The notes under the pieces are model-generated. The model saw nothing but the letters and a program-made list of their open reading frames with translations, searched no databases and was not told the origin of the DNA. A DNA stretch of 64,000 nt from Rhodocytophaga aerolata (GTDB lineage Bacteria; Bacteroidota; Bacteroidia; Cytophagales; 172606-1), in the NCBI RefSeq assembly GCF_030503435.1, contig NZ_JAUKPO010000002.1, positions 186,001 through 250,000 of the forward strand, written 5' to 3'. Made by a program: the position numbers and the translations under genes. Below are positions 8,418-17,851 of this stretch, piece after piece; the stretch's first letter is position 1, and every line of letters starts with the position of its first letter.

Positions 8418-11400
8418 CTACTTTTTCTTTTGTTCTGTTGAGGAATTCTGATTAGTGGTGCCAGTAGTGCTGTTGGTGGGAATCGATTGGGTAGTAATAT
8501 CTTCTTCTTCAGCATCTACTACCGGAGCTTGTTTTTTCTTCTTTCTCTTGAAAGAAAAGATATCCTTGAGGTTATTAAAGTTTTGCGAATGCAATAAACT
8601 AACCCCTGTAACCATATTGGTGTTACTCATATCAGAGATCACTACATTCTGATTATAGCGGTTAAACATTTTTAACTTCAGCCGGCCATCTTTACTTAAA
8701 ATGTACTCTACTGTCCAGTCGCCCAGCATAGAGCGGCTATCCGACTGGCCGGTTACCCGAAGCCTTCCATCAAACATCGAGTAAGACAACCGCAATTGAA
8801 GGGTATTTAAGGCATTTTGGTCCATGGTGTTGAGGTTCATGTCTATTTCCAGGTTTTCGTCAATAGCCTGAGATACCCAGTAACTCAACTGGTTGGATAA
8901 TAACTCACTTAAACTACTTCCCACCGAGCCTTCCACCCCACTGAATGCCCCCTCTTCAGACAATCGCCGCAAAACAAGCAGACTAAATACCTGTTTGTTC
9001 AACTCCTGTTCATCAGTCATCAGGCGTGATTTATAACTCAGGATAGACGCCATAAAAATAGGATCATTCTGCGGATAATCGTCAAAGTTTACGCCCAGGT
9101 CGATATCTGGCGATAGTAGGTCTCCTGTAAGCTTCATCAGCACAGTAACCGGATAGCGTCTGGTGTATTGCGGTGCTGGGTTTTCTCTATCTCCGGTTAG
9201 CGCATTTTTTATGATGGGAAACAGCGAAGCCGTTTGTTCATAGGTGGCGTTAATATCCAGTATACCTCCGTAGGGATCGCCCGACCAACTAATGCGGCTG
9301 CCTTCCTTAATCTTAAATTCTTTGTTAATGGCATTCAACAGCGTGAAATTATACGCCCCTTTACTGATTTCATAATCACCGAACATGGTAAAGTCACCTT
9401 CTGTATCTATCTGCATCTTGATTTTCCCATTGCCATTACCCCGGATAATGTCTCCGGATTTAATGTCAAAAATAATTTCACAATAGGCATCCGGGGTTAT
9501 TTCAAAATTGAAATCAAGCTTGATGCCTGATAAATTCACGGATGCTTTGTTTTCTGTTACCACCGTATCCCCTATTTGTGACTTACTGATAAAGGTGATA
9601 AAATCCTGTTTTTGCTCTACTGTTTTGGAGGTACCGCCAATGGGTATATAAATTTTTGTGCCTTTATTACTTAAGGCATTGGCCGTAATAGTTAAGTTGC
9701 TGATAGAACCCAAAATAGAAAGGTTGCCTGTTGCATAGGCTGTTCCATAAAACAGATCATTGTCTTTGGCTGTGGTATTAAGCACCTGGAAGCTCTGCAT
9801 GGTAGCACTCAGGTCTATTACAAAATCTCTGAACCCATCATGAAAGACCCCCCCTTTCAGGTAGGCCAGGTTATTATCCTGATCATACAGTTGCAGTTGC
9901 CTTACCCCTATTTCATTTTCACTGAAGTAAACTTTGTCGTTAAAGTGGTAGGTAGTATTCAGGTAATTGTATTTAAATCTACCTCCATTTACCGTTAATG
10001 CGCCCTTCAACATGGGTGCAGTAAGCATACCAGTAATTTGCAAACGGCCACTGGCGGTACCTCCTATGTTGGAAACATGTTCTTTAAAGAATGGCTCTAA
10101 TATCTCCAGGTCGGTTTTATTCAACGAAGCTTGCATAGCCAGGGCATTTTCTTCCGCCTGTGGATCGTAAAAGCCAGACAAGGAGAGAATCCGGTTTCGC
10201 ATCCGGTAAACCTGGTAATTTACACCAATCCGTTTGTTAATTACATCCCAGGTAGTTTGCCCGCTGATATCACCAATCAAGAAATTATCTATTACCAGTT
10301 CCCCTACTTCCAGTTCACTTTGCACATTTACATCTTTGTAAAAATCTTTAACTTTTACAAATACATTTGCTGTGCCCAGCAATTGACGGCCAATTATCGG
10401 GTTAAGCGTCTGCATTTTAAATTCCTTCACTAAAAGCTCCACTTCTTTTTCCGGATTATCGGAAATGGTGCCGTTAACAGAAATGACCTGGAAACGGTTA
10501 GAAATGGTCAGGTTATTGAAATTGATGTCTTTCTTCTGGAAAGAGATTTTGTTTTCTTTGGCAATGTGCCACTCCTGATCGAGTACCTGAAAATGTGACG
10601 GCTTGAAAACCAGTTCTATTACCTCGGGTAAGATCTGTACATTCCCCTTCAGGCTGGCATAATTAGAACTGGCTGTTTGCCTGATGGTGCTATTGAAGTC
10701 AATCTGTTTGTTGCCCCAGATAGCCTCTACGGTTAGTCCTTCGGTGGCTGGTGCCGAGCCTAGTTGTTGCCTGTCGGAATGAATATACGCCTGGGCCAGT
10801 ACATTGGCACTATCTGCCAGCTTGGAAGTAGTAATATCAACAACCGAGTTATAAAACTTATATTCTTTAAAATGCAGGGAATCTACCTGTGTATTAAAAG
10901 AAACAATAGAGGCAGCCCCGTTGGAAAATACCCCTTCGGCTTTTGTCCCTTTCGATACATACAAGGAGGGATAGAACATAACCAGCAGGGGATTTATATC
11001 TTTAAGTTCGGTAGTTATATCTATTTTATAATTTTTAGCTGTGCCAAGCCGGGTTTTATTCTTTTTCTGGTAATAGCTTTCTGCAGCGGCGGCATCAGCA
11101 AAACTTAGTTTATATTCTTGCAACAACTGGGCTCCATCTTCCAAAACTCTGGAAAATTCAAAATTTCCCTGCAAACCGGCGGAAGCAAAATCGGAATCCA
11201 GATAAACGGTTCGGCTAGTTTCATCTTTGGAGGCAAACAGGTATACCGAATCTATGATTAAATCGCGGTTGTTATAGAGAACATAGGAATCTGTGAAAAG
11301 AGCTTCACCTACCATATCATCCAGCTTTATGCCCTGGAAGTTCACATTTAGCTTAGTGCGGATAATGGCTTCCTTATCAACAAATTTTAGTGCATACAGG

Positions 11401-13007
11401 TTGGCATTTTGCAGGTCTGCTTTTATGTCAAACAGTTTTTTGCCATCTCTCAGATCCACTTCGCCATCGGCTGTTAATACAAGATTTGTATCTCTGACGG
11501 CAATGTTTCCTTTAAATTGCTGGCGGCTAAAATGCCCTTTCACCCGCATATTTTTATAATCGTACTGCTTCAGCCCAAGCCGCCTGACGGTGGCATTCAA
11601 ATCCAGGGAGGCATCTTTGATGGAAAGACCTTTGCCTTTTACTTCGCCACTCATATCCAGTAACTGGAGTAACCCGGGTTCGCCGGATAGATAGCCGATG
11701 TTTAAGCCATAGGTACTCAACTTGCCAGAATAAGTAGATTGTGCACTTTTTTCCTTCAGCTTCAGGTTTACGTCCGATACGATCCGGCCTATTTCGGTAG
11801 AGAAGTTGCCATTCGCCACAAAGTCGTTGGTAAAGCCCAGGAATTTCGCCTTCAGTGCAATTCGCCCAAACTTCTGGAAGGTAGCATATGCACTGGCATC
11901 TGGAATGTACTGTTTCAGATCTACAGGCTCTACCGAAGAGGGCTGCAAATCCATATCAATAAAGGTTTCTTGAATGTTGGGTAAGCCTGTAAAGCTAATA
12001 TCTCCATTGATAGAGCTGTATTTTCCAAAATGTACCCGGGCATCTTTTAAACGGAAGCGGGTAACTTTGCCGTTAAACTCTCCACTTACAATCCATCGTT
12101 CCTCATAGCGGTTCAGGTAGGGAGCAAACAAACCCAGATCCTTTGAATAAATACTGGTGCTGTCCATGTGAGCTACCATGGTAATTTTATCATTAAAGTC
12201 ACTCAAATGGGACGGGCTCTCATAGTTGAATTCAACATAATTCCCTATAATGCTATTTCCAACGTGTGCAGAAAAGCCGGACAGGTACATGGCCCTTTTG
12301 GTATACCTGTAAAAACCGGTGAGTTCTTTTACATCCAGGTGAGTTTGTCCGCTGGCATCACGGCCCCGCATCTGATCTATATCTACTTCTATTGTATCGG
12401 CGGCCACCCGGAAGTTAAAGGTGTTGGCATAAATACTATCGATGGCAATATGCTGGTAATCGAAGCCATCGGTAATGGAGTCTTTCCGCTCGTCGTTGTA
12501 GGAGAAGTAAACATTGGCTAGTTGTACCCGGTCAATAGAAAATACAGGCACTTTGCCGCCTGTCTTGGTGGTATCTTTCGGGCGGGTTAGTTCATTAATA
12601 GCAATAATAAACTCATCAATATTCAGGTTATTATCTTTTTTGCTTTTGATCAGGCGTACTTTGCCATCCGTTAGTATTACTTCATCTATATTGATGTGGC
12701 CTTTGGTAAGCAAGGAAGGCAGGTCAAAATCTACAGCCAGCTCAGGTACGTCTATCATGCGATTCTCTTCCCTGTCAGCAATCAGCACCTCTTCAAACAG
12801 CGCATTGTCAAACCAGCGAATATGCACCTGGCCAATGCTAACGGGAAAACCTAAGGCTGTTGAAATTTCTTTGGCGGCTTTTTGTGCCAGTATGGTTTGA
12901 ACAGCAGGAATTTGCAAGGCAGTTACCAGACCTACTATCAGCACCAGTGCAAATACTAGTGTGAACAGCAATGTTCTGATAATTGTTTTTGTGATAACTT
13001 GCACCAT
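8418..13007 (-). CDS. tamB: TamB-like translocation and assembly module protein
   Basis: 1529 residues, one of the largest proteins here. An N-terminal membrane anchor (about 10-32, IIRTLLFTLVFALVLIVGLV) is followed by a very long series of beta-rich repeats typical of AsmA/TamB bridge proteins. The C-terminal TamB (DUF490) domain occupies about 1060-1470, with segments such as GNGKIKMQIDTEGDFTMFG and PVTVLMKLTGDLLSPDIDLG. The tail is Lys-rich, then Gln/Thr/Ser-rich. TamB-type proteins span the periplasm and are implicated in outer-membrane protein assembly and in phospholipid transport to the outer membrane. It is divergent from tsaD, an arrangement common in this phylum as I recall it. Confidence 0.92.
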   Translation of the reverse strand: MVQVITKTIIRTLLFTLVFALVLIVGLVTALQIPAVQTILAQKAAKEISTALGFPVSIGQVHIRWFDNALFEEVLIADREENRMIDVPELAVDFDLPSLLTKGHINIDEVILTDGKVRLIKSKKDNNLNIDEFIIAINELTRPKDTTKTGGKVPVFSIDRVQLANVYFSYNDERKDSITDGFDYQHIAIDSIYANTFNFRVAADTIEVDIDQMRGRDASGQTHLDVKELTGFYRYTKRAMYLSGFSAHVGNSIIGNYVEFNYESPSHLSDFNDKITMVAHMDSTSIYSKDLGLFAPYLNRYEERWIVSGEFNGKVTRFRLKDARVHFGKYSSINGDISFTGLPNIQETFIDMDLQPSSVEPVDLKQYIPDASAYATFQKFGRIALKAKFLGFTNDFVANGNFSTEIGRIVSDVNLKLKEKSAQSTYSGKLSTYGLNIGYLSGEPGLLQLLDMSGEVKGKGLSIKDASLDLNATVRRLGLKQYDYKNMRVKGHFSRQQFKGNIAVRDTNLVLTADGEVDLRDGKKLFDIKADLQNANLYALKFVDKEAIIRTKLNVNFQGIKLDDMVGEALFTDSYVLYNNRDLIIDSVYLFASKDETSRTVYLDSDFASAGLQGNFEFSRVLEDGAQLLQEYKLSFADAAAAESYYQKKNKTRLGTAKNYKIDITTELKDINPLLVMFYPSLYVSKGTKAEGVFSNGAASIVSFNTQVDSLHFKEYKFYNSVVDITTSKLADSANVLAQAYIHSDRQQLGSAPATEGLTVEAIWGNKQIDFNSTIRQTASSNYASLKGNVQILPEVIELVFKPSHFQVLDQEWHIAKENKISFQKKDINFNNLTISNRFQVISVNGTISDNPEKEVELLVKEFKMQTLNPIIGRQLLGTANVFVKVKDFYKDVNVQSELEVGELVIDNFLIGDISGQTTWDVINKRIGVNYQVYRMRNRILSLSGFYDPQAEENALAMQASLNKTDLEILEPFFKEHVSNIGGTASGRLQITGMLTAPMLKGALTVNGGRFKYNYLNTTYHFNDKVYFSENEIGVRQLQLYDQDNNLAYLKGGVFHDGFRDFVIDLSATMQSFQVLNTTAKDNDLFYGTAYATGNLSILGSISNLTITANALSNKGTKIYIPIGGTSKTVEQKQDFITFISKSQIGDTVVTENKASVNLSGIKLDFNFEITPDAYCEIIFDIKSGDIIRGNGNGKIKMQIDTEGDFTMFGDYEISKGAYNFTLLNAINKEFKIKEGSRISWSGDPYGGILDINATYEQTASLFPIIKNALTGDRENPAPQYTRRYPVTVLMKLTGDLLSPDIDLGVNFDDYPQNDPIFMASILSYKSRLMTDEQELNKQVFSLLVLRRLSEEGAFSGVEGSVGSSLSELLSNQLSYWVSQAIDENLEIDMNLNTMDQNALNTLQLRLSYSMFDGRLRVTGQSDSRSMLGDWTVEYILSKDGRLKLKMFNRYNQNVVISDMSNTNMVTGVSLLHSQNFNNLKDIFSFKRKKKKQAPVVDAEEEDITTQSIPTNSTTGTTNQNSSTEQKKK

Positions 13008-13198
13008 TTACCTGTTATTCTGATTATTCAAGAAGCGGCTTGCCTATGCATGACCGGATTTAGTTTATTAATAAATACAAAGGTGGTAACCCTGGTTAAC
13101 TAGTGTAAAACAACAAAAACAGGGCTATGATTCAGCAAGGTACACTTGTTTTATTATAAACTTACTCCCGTTTCTTCTTGTTAACGACTACAAAGCGT

Positions 13199-14203
13199 AT
13201 GAATTATACAATTTTAGCAATAGAATCTTCCTGCGATGAAACGTCAGCTGCCGTTTGCATAAATGGCAAAATTCAGTCCAATATCATTGCCACACAAACC
13301 GTTCATCAAAAATATGGAGGCGTGGTGCCGGAACTTGCTTCCAGGGCACACCAGCAACATATCATTCCTGTTGTAAATCAAGCAATAACGGAAGCAAAGA
13401 TAACGAAAAATGACTTACATGCTGTAGCTTTTACACGTGGTCCGGGATTATTAGGGGCCTTACTTGTCGGGAGTTCATTTGCCAAGGCGCTGGCACTTGG
13501 ATTAAAAATTCCGCTAATCGGCGTAAATCATATGCAGGCGCATATTCTGGCCCATTTTATAGATGATCCTGCTCCACGGTTCCCCTTCCTTTGCCTGACA
13601 GTAAGTGGCGGCCATACCCAGATTGTAAAAGTGAACGATTACCTGGATATGCAGATCATCGGTGAAACACAAGACGATGCTGTAGGAGAAGCCTTTGATA
13701 AAACGGCTAAGCTTCTGGATCTGCCTTATCCGGGTGGCCCGTTGATAGACAAATATGCGCAAAGCGGTGATCCTAAGGCTTTTACTTTTCCTAATGTAGA
13801 CATGCCCGGCTTGAGTTTTTCATTCAGTGGCATTAAAACCTCTTTTATGTATTTTTTGCGCGATAAAACCCTACAAAGGTCAGATTTTATCCAAAATAAC
13901 CTCCCCGACATCTGTGCCAGTATCCAACATACCCTCATACAAATTTTAATGAAAAAGCTGGTAAAGGCTTCTAAAGAAACTGGTATCCAGGAAATAGCCA
14001 TTGCCGGTGGCGTATCGGCGAATTCAGGCTTACGCAAACAACTTACCGAAACCGGAGCCCTGTATAACTGGAAGGTATATATCCCAAAATTTGAATACTG
14101 CACTGATAATGCTGCCATGATTGCTATGGCTGCTCATTACAAAGCATTGGCCGGACAGTTTGCCTCACAGGATGTAACCCCTTTACCCAGGATGGATTTT
14201 TAA
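13199..14203 (+). CDS. tsaD: tRNA N6-adenosine threonylcarbamoyltransferase
   Basis: 334 residues, full length. TsaD transfers the threonylcarbamoyl group from TC-AMP to A37 of tRNAs that read ANN codons, working with TsaB and TsaE. Visible motifs are the N-terminal ILAIESSCDETSAA, the metal-binding HMQAH (His111 and His115), SGGHTQIV, the nucleotide-binding GEAFDKTAKLL segment and the C-terminal ATPase motifs AGGVSANSGLR and YCTDNAAMIA. The ATG at 13199 gives the canonical N-terminus; an in-frame ATG 7 codons upstream adds a non-homologous MLTTTKR. The gene is divergent from tamB. Confidence 0.97.
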   Translation: MNYTILAIESSCDETSAAVCINGKIQSNIIATQTVHQKYGGVVPELASRAHQQHIIPVVNQAITEAKITKNDLHAVAFTRGPGLLGALLVGSSFAKALALGLKIPLIGVNHMQAHILAHFIDDPAPRFPFLCLTVSGGHTQIVKVNDYLDMQIIGETQDDAVGEAFDKTAKLLDLPYPGGPLIDKYAQSGDPKAFTFPNVDMPGLSFSFSGIKTSFMYFLRDKTLQRSDFIQNNLPDICASIQHTLIQILMKKLVKASKETGIQEIAIAGGVSANSGLRKQLTETGALYNWKVYIPKFEYCTDNAAMIAMAAHYKALAGQFASQDVTPLPRMDF

Positions 14204-14256
14204 TTCTCTTGCTCATTTGTGATGTTTTGTGTGTATTTTTGAACAAATATAACCTT

Positions 14257-15009
14257 ATGACCTTTCAAGTCCGCAAGCAACTTATTTTATCTTCTCTGGA
14301 GCAGAATGGCAGTGTGGAAGTAAAAGAACTGGCTCAAAAGCTGAACACCTCTGAAATTACTGTGCGGCGGGATCTGACTTTATTAGCTGAAAAAGGCTTG
14401 CTGGTACGTACACATGGGGGAGCCGTAACGCTAAGTTTAGCTAAAGATCCGGTGCATTTCAGCAATAAAGTAGCTACTAGGCAAGAGCAAAAAGAATATA
14501 TCGGCCGGCTGGCTGCTGAACAGATCAACGAAGGAGATACCGTGTTTATCGATTGCGGCAGTACTACTTTTCAGCTTTGTCCATTTATTCGCCACTTGAA
14601 AATCCGGGTTATTACTAATTCATTGCCTGTGGTAGAGGAACTAATGGGCTCTTTGGTTGGGGTAAATATTATGGGTGGTGAAATTGATGCAGACAGGCAG
14701 GCCGTACATGGGTTTATGGCCATTGAACACCTGAAACGCTACAGGGTAGACAAAGCATTTATTGGCGTAGATGGCCTTTCGTTGCAATATGGATTAAGCG
14801 CCAACAGTGAAAAAGAAGCTTCTATTACGCTGGCTGCTGCAGCCAATGCCGGTCATGTATATTTGCTCTGCGATTCCAGTAAACTAGAGAAAGATAAATA
14901 TTTCCGTTTTGCTCCGCTCTCCATAGTTCACACATTAATTACCGACCAACAAGCCCCCGCAGATTTAGTAGAACAGTATACGCGGAGAAATTTACAGGTA
15001 TTAAATTAA
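14257..15009 (+). CDS. DeoR/GlpR-family transcriptional regulator
   Basis: 250 residues from the ATG at 14257; the frame is open 48 nt further upstream, but that extension has no family similarity. Residues 5-55 form the DeoR helix-turn-helix, with the signature LNTSEITVRRDLTLLAEKGLLVRTHGGAV. The rest is the DeoR C-terminal sensor fold, with DCGSTTFQL near 96, IMGGEIDADRQAVHG and the sugar-phosphate-binding FIGVDGLS. Members repress sugar or nucleoside catabolism until a phosphorylated sugar binds. No catabolic gene is adjacent, so the target is not apparent. It follows tsaD by 53 bp on the same strand and could be co-transcribed. Confidence 0.9.
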   Translation: MTFQVRKQLILSSLEQNGSVEVKELAQKLNTSEITVRRDLTLLAEKGLLVRTHGGAVTLSLAKDPVHFSNKVATRQEQKEYIGRLAAEQINEGDTVFIDCGSTTFQLCPFIRHLKIRVITNSLPVVEELMGSLVGVNIMGGEIDADRQAVHGFMAIEHLKRYRVDKAFIGVDGLSLQYGLSANSEKEASITLAAAANAGHVYLLCDSSKLEKDKYFRFAPLSIVHTLITDQQAPADLVEQYTRRNLQVLN

Positions 15010-15052
15010 AACCGTTTTGTTCAAAATTGCAGGTAGTTTATACCTTGTCGGC

Positions 15053-15415
15053 TCAAAAGCTTATTTCTTCTACTGAAGTAAATACCTTTTTGCTTAACCT
15101 TTTTGCTGTAATCACCATCTGATCGGCTCCCTGCGATGGGCCGCCGGTCCGCAGTACACCGTCGCAATGATGGATAAGATCAACGGCTATAGGATGAAAT
15201 ATCTCATTAAATATTTTGTCTCCTATCTGTTTGGAACCCGCCTGTTCAATAAGTGGCAAGGCAAACCACTCGCCAAGCAGAGGGATAAATCCTTTATTGA
15301 ACACGTGCAGCGCTGCTTCATTCATCACCTCCATATTGGCGGCAATTTTAGCCGGATCATCGCCGGTACCGGAGCGGTAAGGGCCTGCAATCAGGATCAT
15401 TTCTTTCTTTGGCAT
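15053..15415 (-). CDS. DUF4406 protein, nucleoside 2-deoxyribosyltransferase-like fold
   Basis: 120 residues, a complete small cytoplasmic protein. It opens with MILIAGPYRSGTGDDPAKIAANM, where the G-P-Y-R/T motif and the following helix match DUF4406 and the wider nucleoside 2-deoxyribosyltransferase-like fold. Later segments are FNKGFIPLLGEWFALP and HHCDGVLRTGGPSQGADQM, matching the fold's substrate-binding loop and the 'D...L..GG.S.GAD' signature. It is 6 nt downstream of nudK on the same strand, so the pair is probably one operon dealing with nucleotides or nucleotide sugars. The reaction catalysed is unknown. Confidence 0.82.
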   Translation of the reverse strand: MPKKEMILIAGPYRSGTGDDPAKIAANMEVMNEAALHVFNKGFIPLLGEWFALPLIEQAGSKQIGDKIFNEIFHPIAVDLIHHCDGVLRTGGPSQGADQMVITAKRLSKKVFTSVEEISF

Positions 15416-15421
15416 ACTACA

Positions 15422-16015
15422 TTAACTTTCGAGAATTTTATGCAACTGCAGGTATTGAATCAGCATAATGGTTTTACCATCTATAATTTCGCCACCGGCT
15501 ACCATCTGCACGGCTTCTGAAAAGGGTATTTCCAGTACTTCAATATCTTCGTCTTCTACTCCCCCGCCACTGGTAATTCTATCCGACTCCTCATATTGGG
15601 CAATGTAGAAAAACAACCTTTCTGTTACCGATCCCGGACTCATGTAGGCTTCAAACACTTTCTGCACCTCTCTTACCTTGAACCCGGTTTCCTCCTCTGC
15701 TTCCCGGCGGATAGCCACCTCCGGCTGGTCCTGGTCCAGCAAGCCGGCGCAGGCCTCTATAAGCATCCCTGTAGGATTACCATTTATATAGGTAGGCATT
15801 CTGAACTGGCGGGTAAGAATAATTGTCTGTTTCTGCAGGTTGTACAGAAGAATGGTGGCTCCATTTCCCCGGTCATACGCTTCACGGGACTGTGTTTCCC
15901 TTTTGCCATTTTTGTGCTGGTAAGCGAAGGTTATTTTTTTGAGTGTATACCAATTATCTGATAATACTTTCTCTTCCTGAATGGTAATAACAGGGTTTCT
16001 TACTTCTTTGATCAT
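15422..16015 (-). CDS. nudK: Nudix hydrolase, GDP-mannose pyrophosphatase type
   Basis: 197 residues from the ATG at 16015; an ATG 10 codons upstream is an alternative, but the extra residues are non-homologous. The Nudix box lies in [23 protein letters not shown], where REAEEETG holds the metal-binding Glu residues. Family-specific NudK features are [36 protein letters not shown], an EDIEVLE stretch, and the C-terminal [15 protein letters not shown]. NudK hydrolyses GDP-mannose and related nucleotide sugars to NMP and sugar phosphate. It is followed after 6 nt by the DUF4406 gene. Exact substrate specificity is not certain from sequence. Confidence 0.88.
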   Translation of the reverse strand: MIKEVRNPVITIQEEKVLSDNWYTLKKITFAYQHKNGKRETQSREAYDRGNGATILLYNLQKQTIILTRQFRMPTYINGNPTGMLIEACAGLLDQDQPEVAIRREAEEETGFKVREVQKVFEAYMSPGSVTERLFFYIAQYEESDRITSGGGVEDEDIEVLEIPFSEAVQMVAGGEIIDGKTIMLIQYLQLHKILES

Positions 16016-16102
16016 TTTATTGTCTTTATGATTATTTATGATCAAAATAAAACAAACTGTTTCTCATTTCCAACTATCACAGAAACTATTTTCTTGCGGA
16101 AC

Positions 16103-16729
16103 TCACTCCTGGTTTAGCAGTTCCTCAAATAAACTGATATACTGCCCCACATGGAAGCCATCCATTAACGCATGATGCACATGAATAGAAACAGGCATCT
16201 GCTTTTTACCCTGCTGCTCTGTTACCTTTCCGAAGGAGATTTTTGGAATACTGTCTTTATAAGAAAAGCTCCGGGCATGCGATAAGCTGGTAAAATTGAT
16301 CCAGGGAATAGACGAATAATGAATTACATTTTCGCTTTGCATGGCAGGTACCAGGCCTTTCTCCTGTTGAACCTTCTCTATCTCTTTTTTGGCAGCTAGC
16401 ATGAATTCTTCCAGAGTAATTTTGTAATCCATATAGGCAAATCCAAACGTTCCGTCGGGGCGGTTGATGGTAGGTGAGGCATGTACTGCATCGTATATCA
16501 CTACTTCATCTGCAAGAATTCTGTAGCGGAAAGGCTCTATGGCATTGGCTGCTTTCAGGGATTGGTAGAGATAATACAGGAAAAAGGAATAGCCCTTGGC
16601 TTTGGCTACTTCATAAGCCCGGGTACAATCTATATTGATACAAACACCGAAAAATGGCTCTTCAAATTGTTTAAAGAAATGAAAATGGTCTTTTCTGGCC
16701 CAGGTAGTTAGGTCTAGTGGCTTTTTCAT
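16103..16729 (-). CDS. Chloramphenicol acetyltransferase-like protein (CAT family)
   Basis: 208 residues from the ATG at 16729; the frame extends 87 nt upstream without family similarity. This is the size of a classical CAT subunit. The acetyl-CoA-dependent catalytic motif is HVHHALMDGFHVGQY, with the general base His186 and structural Asp190 of the HxxxD motif. Other CAT-type segments are the N-terminal TTWARKDHFHFF and IPWINFTSLSH. Genuine resistance enzymes usually read HHAVCDG; here it is HHALMDG. Chromosomal CAT-like proteins in Bacteroidetes often have unproven substrates. It stands alone, so I call it CAT-like rather than a resistance gene. Confidence 0.83.
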   Translation of the reverse strand: MKKPLDLTTWARKDHFHFFKQFEEPFFGVCINIDCTRAYEVAKAKGYSFFLYYLYQSLKAANAIEPFRYRILADEVVIYDAVHASPTINRPDGTFGFAYMDYKITLEEFMLAAKKEIEKVQQEKGLVPAMQSENVIHYSSIPWINFTSLSHARSFSYKDSIPKISFGKVTEQQGKKQMPVSIHVHHALMDGFHVGQYISLFEELLNQE

Positions 16730-16916
16730 AAGAAAGAGGTTTGAAATTGAAGAGTAAATGTTTAGATAAATAAGATTGATGAGGAGTTCAGGACAGCAAT
16801 AATGAATCCCGAACAAGGAATAATGAATACATACATGCTATTTTCTTCATCATTCGATATTTATTCCAAGTAGCTAGTATTTTACCAACATACAATTTAT
16901 CCTATACCTGATGCTC

Positions 16917-16948
16917 AACCCTGTTAGGTTTTGAAACCTAATAGGGTT
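16917..16948. repeat. 32-bp palindrome, copy 1 of a short dispersed repeat
   Basis: AACCCTGTTAGGTTT followed by TG and AAACCTAATAGGGTT, a near-perfect inverted repeat with one G-T mismatch. A related palindrome lies at 24759-24792. It sits in the 297-bp gap between the CAT-like and HAD genes, where I see nothing else. Confidence 0.7.
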
Positions 16949-17026
16949 ACTTCTATCGATTATATGGGAATATGCACTAATAGAAATTAATCCTGAAATG
17001 ATCCTTTTCCACCTTCCAATCTCTAT

Positions 17027-17716
17027 TTATGCCAGCACAAAAGGCAATATTTCTGAGAGAGTCTTTACCTGCCTGAAATTCTGATGCTCTATGTGATGAT
17101 CAATATGCTCGTGTGCCCAGGTGATATGATACGGCACGTGCACCCCATGGCCGCCAATAGCCAATACCGGCAATACATCAGATTTTAAGGAATTTCCAAT
17201 CATCATAAATTCATCTGGCTGTATATCCAGGCGCTTAATTAATTTTTCATAATCTATTTCTTTTTTGTCACTCATAATCTCAATGTGGTGGAAATAATGC
17301 CCTAAGCCAGATTTTCTCAGTTTGCGTTGCTGATCAAGCAGATCTCCTTTGGTGGCTACTACCAGGCGGTAATGTTTCTGCAAAGCTTGCAACACTTCTT
17401 CTACACCTTCCAGCAGTTCTATGGGTTTTTCCAGCAATTCTTTTCCATAATGGATGGCTTTTTCTATCACTTCTACATTTAAAGTTTTTTCGGACACACG
17501 CAGGGCAGTTTCCACCATGGAAAGCATAAATCCTTTTACCCCGTACCCATACAGCGGCAGATTATCTATTTCTGTCTTAAAAAGTTCCTGGGCTACGGTA
17601 TGCTGCGGCAGGTAATCTTCCAGCAACTGGCAAAATTTAATTTCTATCTCCCGGAAATAGGGTTCGTTCACCCATAAGGTATCGTCGGCATCAAAAGCAA
17701 TTACTTTTATAGTCAT
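17027..17716 (-). CDS. HAD-superfamily hydrolase
   Basis: 229 residues from the ATG at 17716; a frame extension of 13 codons upstream is not homologous. Motif I is FDADDTLW with the nucleophile Asp9 and acid/base Asp11. Motif II is the Thr in VVATKGD, motif III is the Lys of SDKKEIDYEKL, and motif IV is the MIGNSLKSDV loop carrying the Mg-binding Asp. A helical cap (about 17-95) lies between motifs I and II, as in subfamily I phosphatases such as phosphoglycolate phosphatase or pyrimidine nucleotidases. The substrate is unknown. It lies downstream of the aldo/keto reductase on the same strand, separated by a terminator, so it is probably transcribed independently. Confidence 0.87.
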   Translation of the reverse strand: MTIKVIAFDADDTLWVNEPYFREIEIKFCQLLEDYLPQHTVAQELFKTEIDNLPLYGYGVKGFMLSMVETALRVSEKTLNVEVIEKAIHYGKELLEKPIELLEGVEEVLQALQKHYRLVVATKGDLLDQQRKLRKSGLGHYFHHIEIMSDKKEIDYEKLIKRLDIQPDEFMMIGNSLKSDVLPVLAIGGHGVHVPYHITWAHEHIDHHIEHQNFRQVKTLSEILPFVLA

Positions 17717-17799
17717 CAGGTGGTATGGATTATATATAGGTAAATAAAGGATCAATTACGGATGCAATATGTGCGGAACAAATTTTAATGTCAACACAG

Positions 17800-17840
17800 A
17801 AAAATAAAAGGGCAGATATATATCTGCCCTTTTATTTTTC
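17800..17840. terminator. Bidirectional intrinsic terminator
   Basis: A long palindrome centred at 17820/17821: AAAATAAAAGGGCAGATATA (17801-17820) followed by its complement. It lies 12 bp beyond the stop of the aldo/keto reductase gene and should end that transcript. Confidence 0.85.
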
Positions 17841-17851
17841 TGTTGCTAAGG

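Noticed and set aside
16103-16729. Calling the CAT-like gene a chloramphenicol resistance determinant
   Set aside because: The catalytic His is present, but the motif differs from known resistance enzymes, and no mobile or resistance context is seen.
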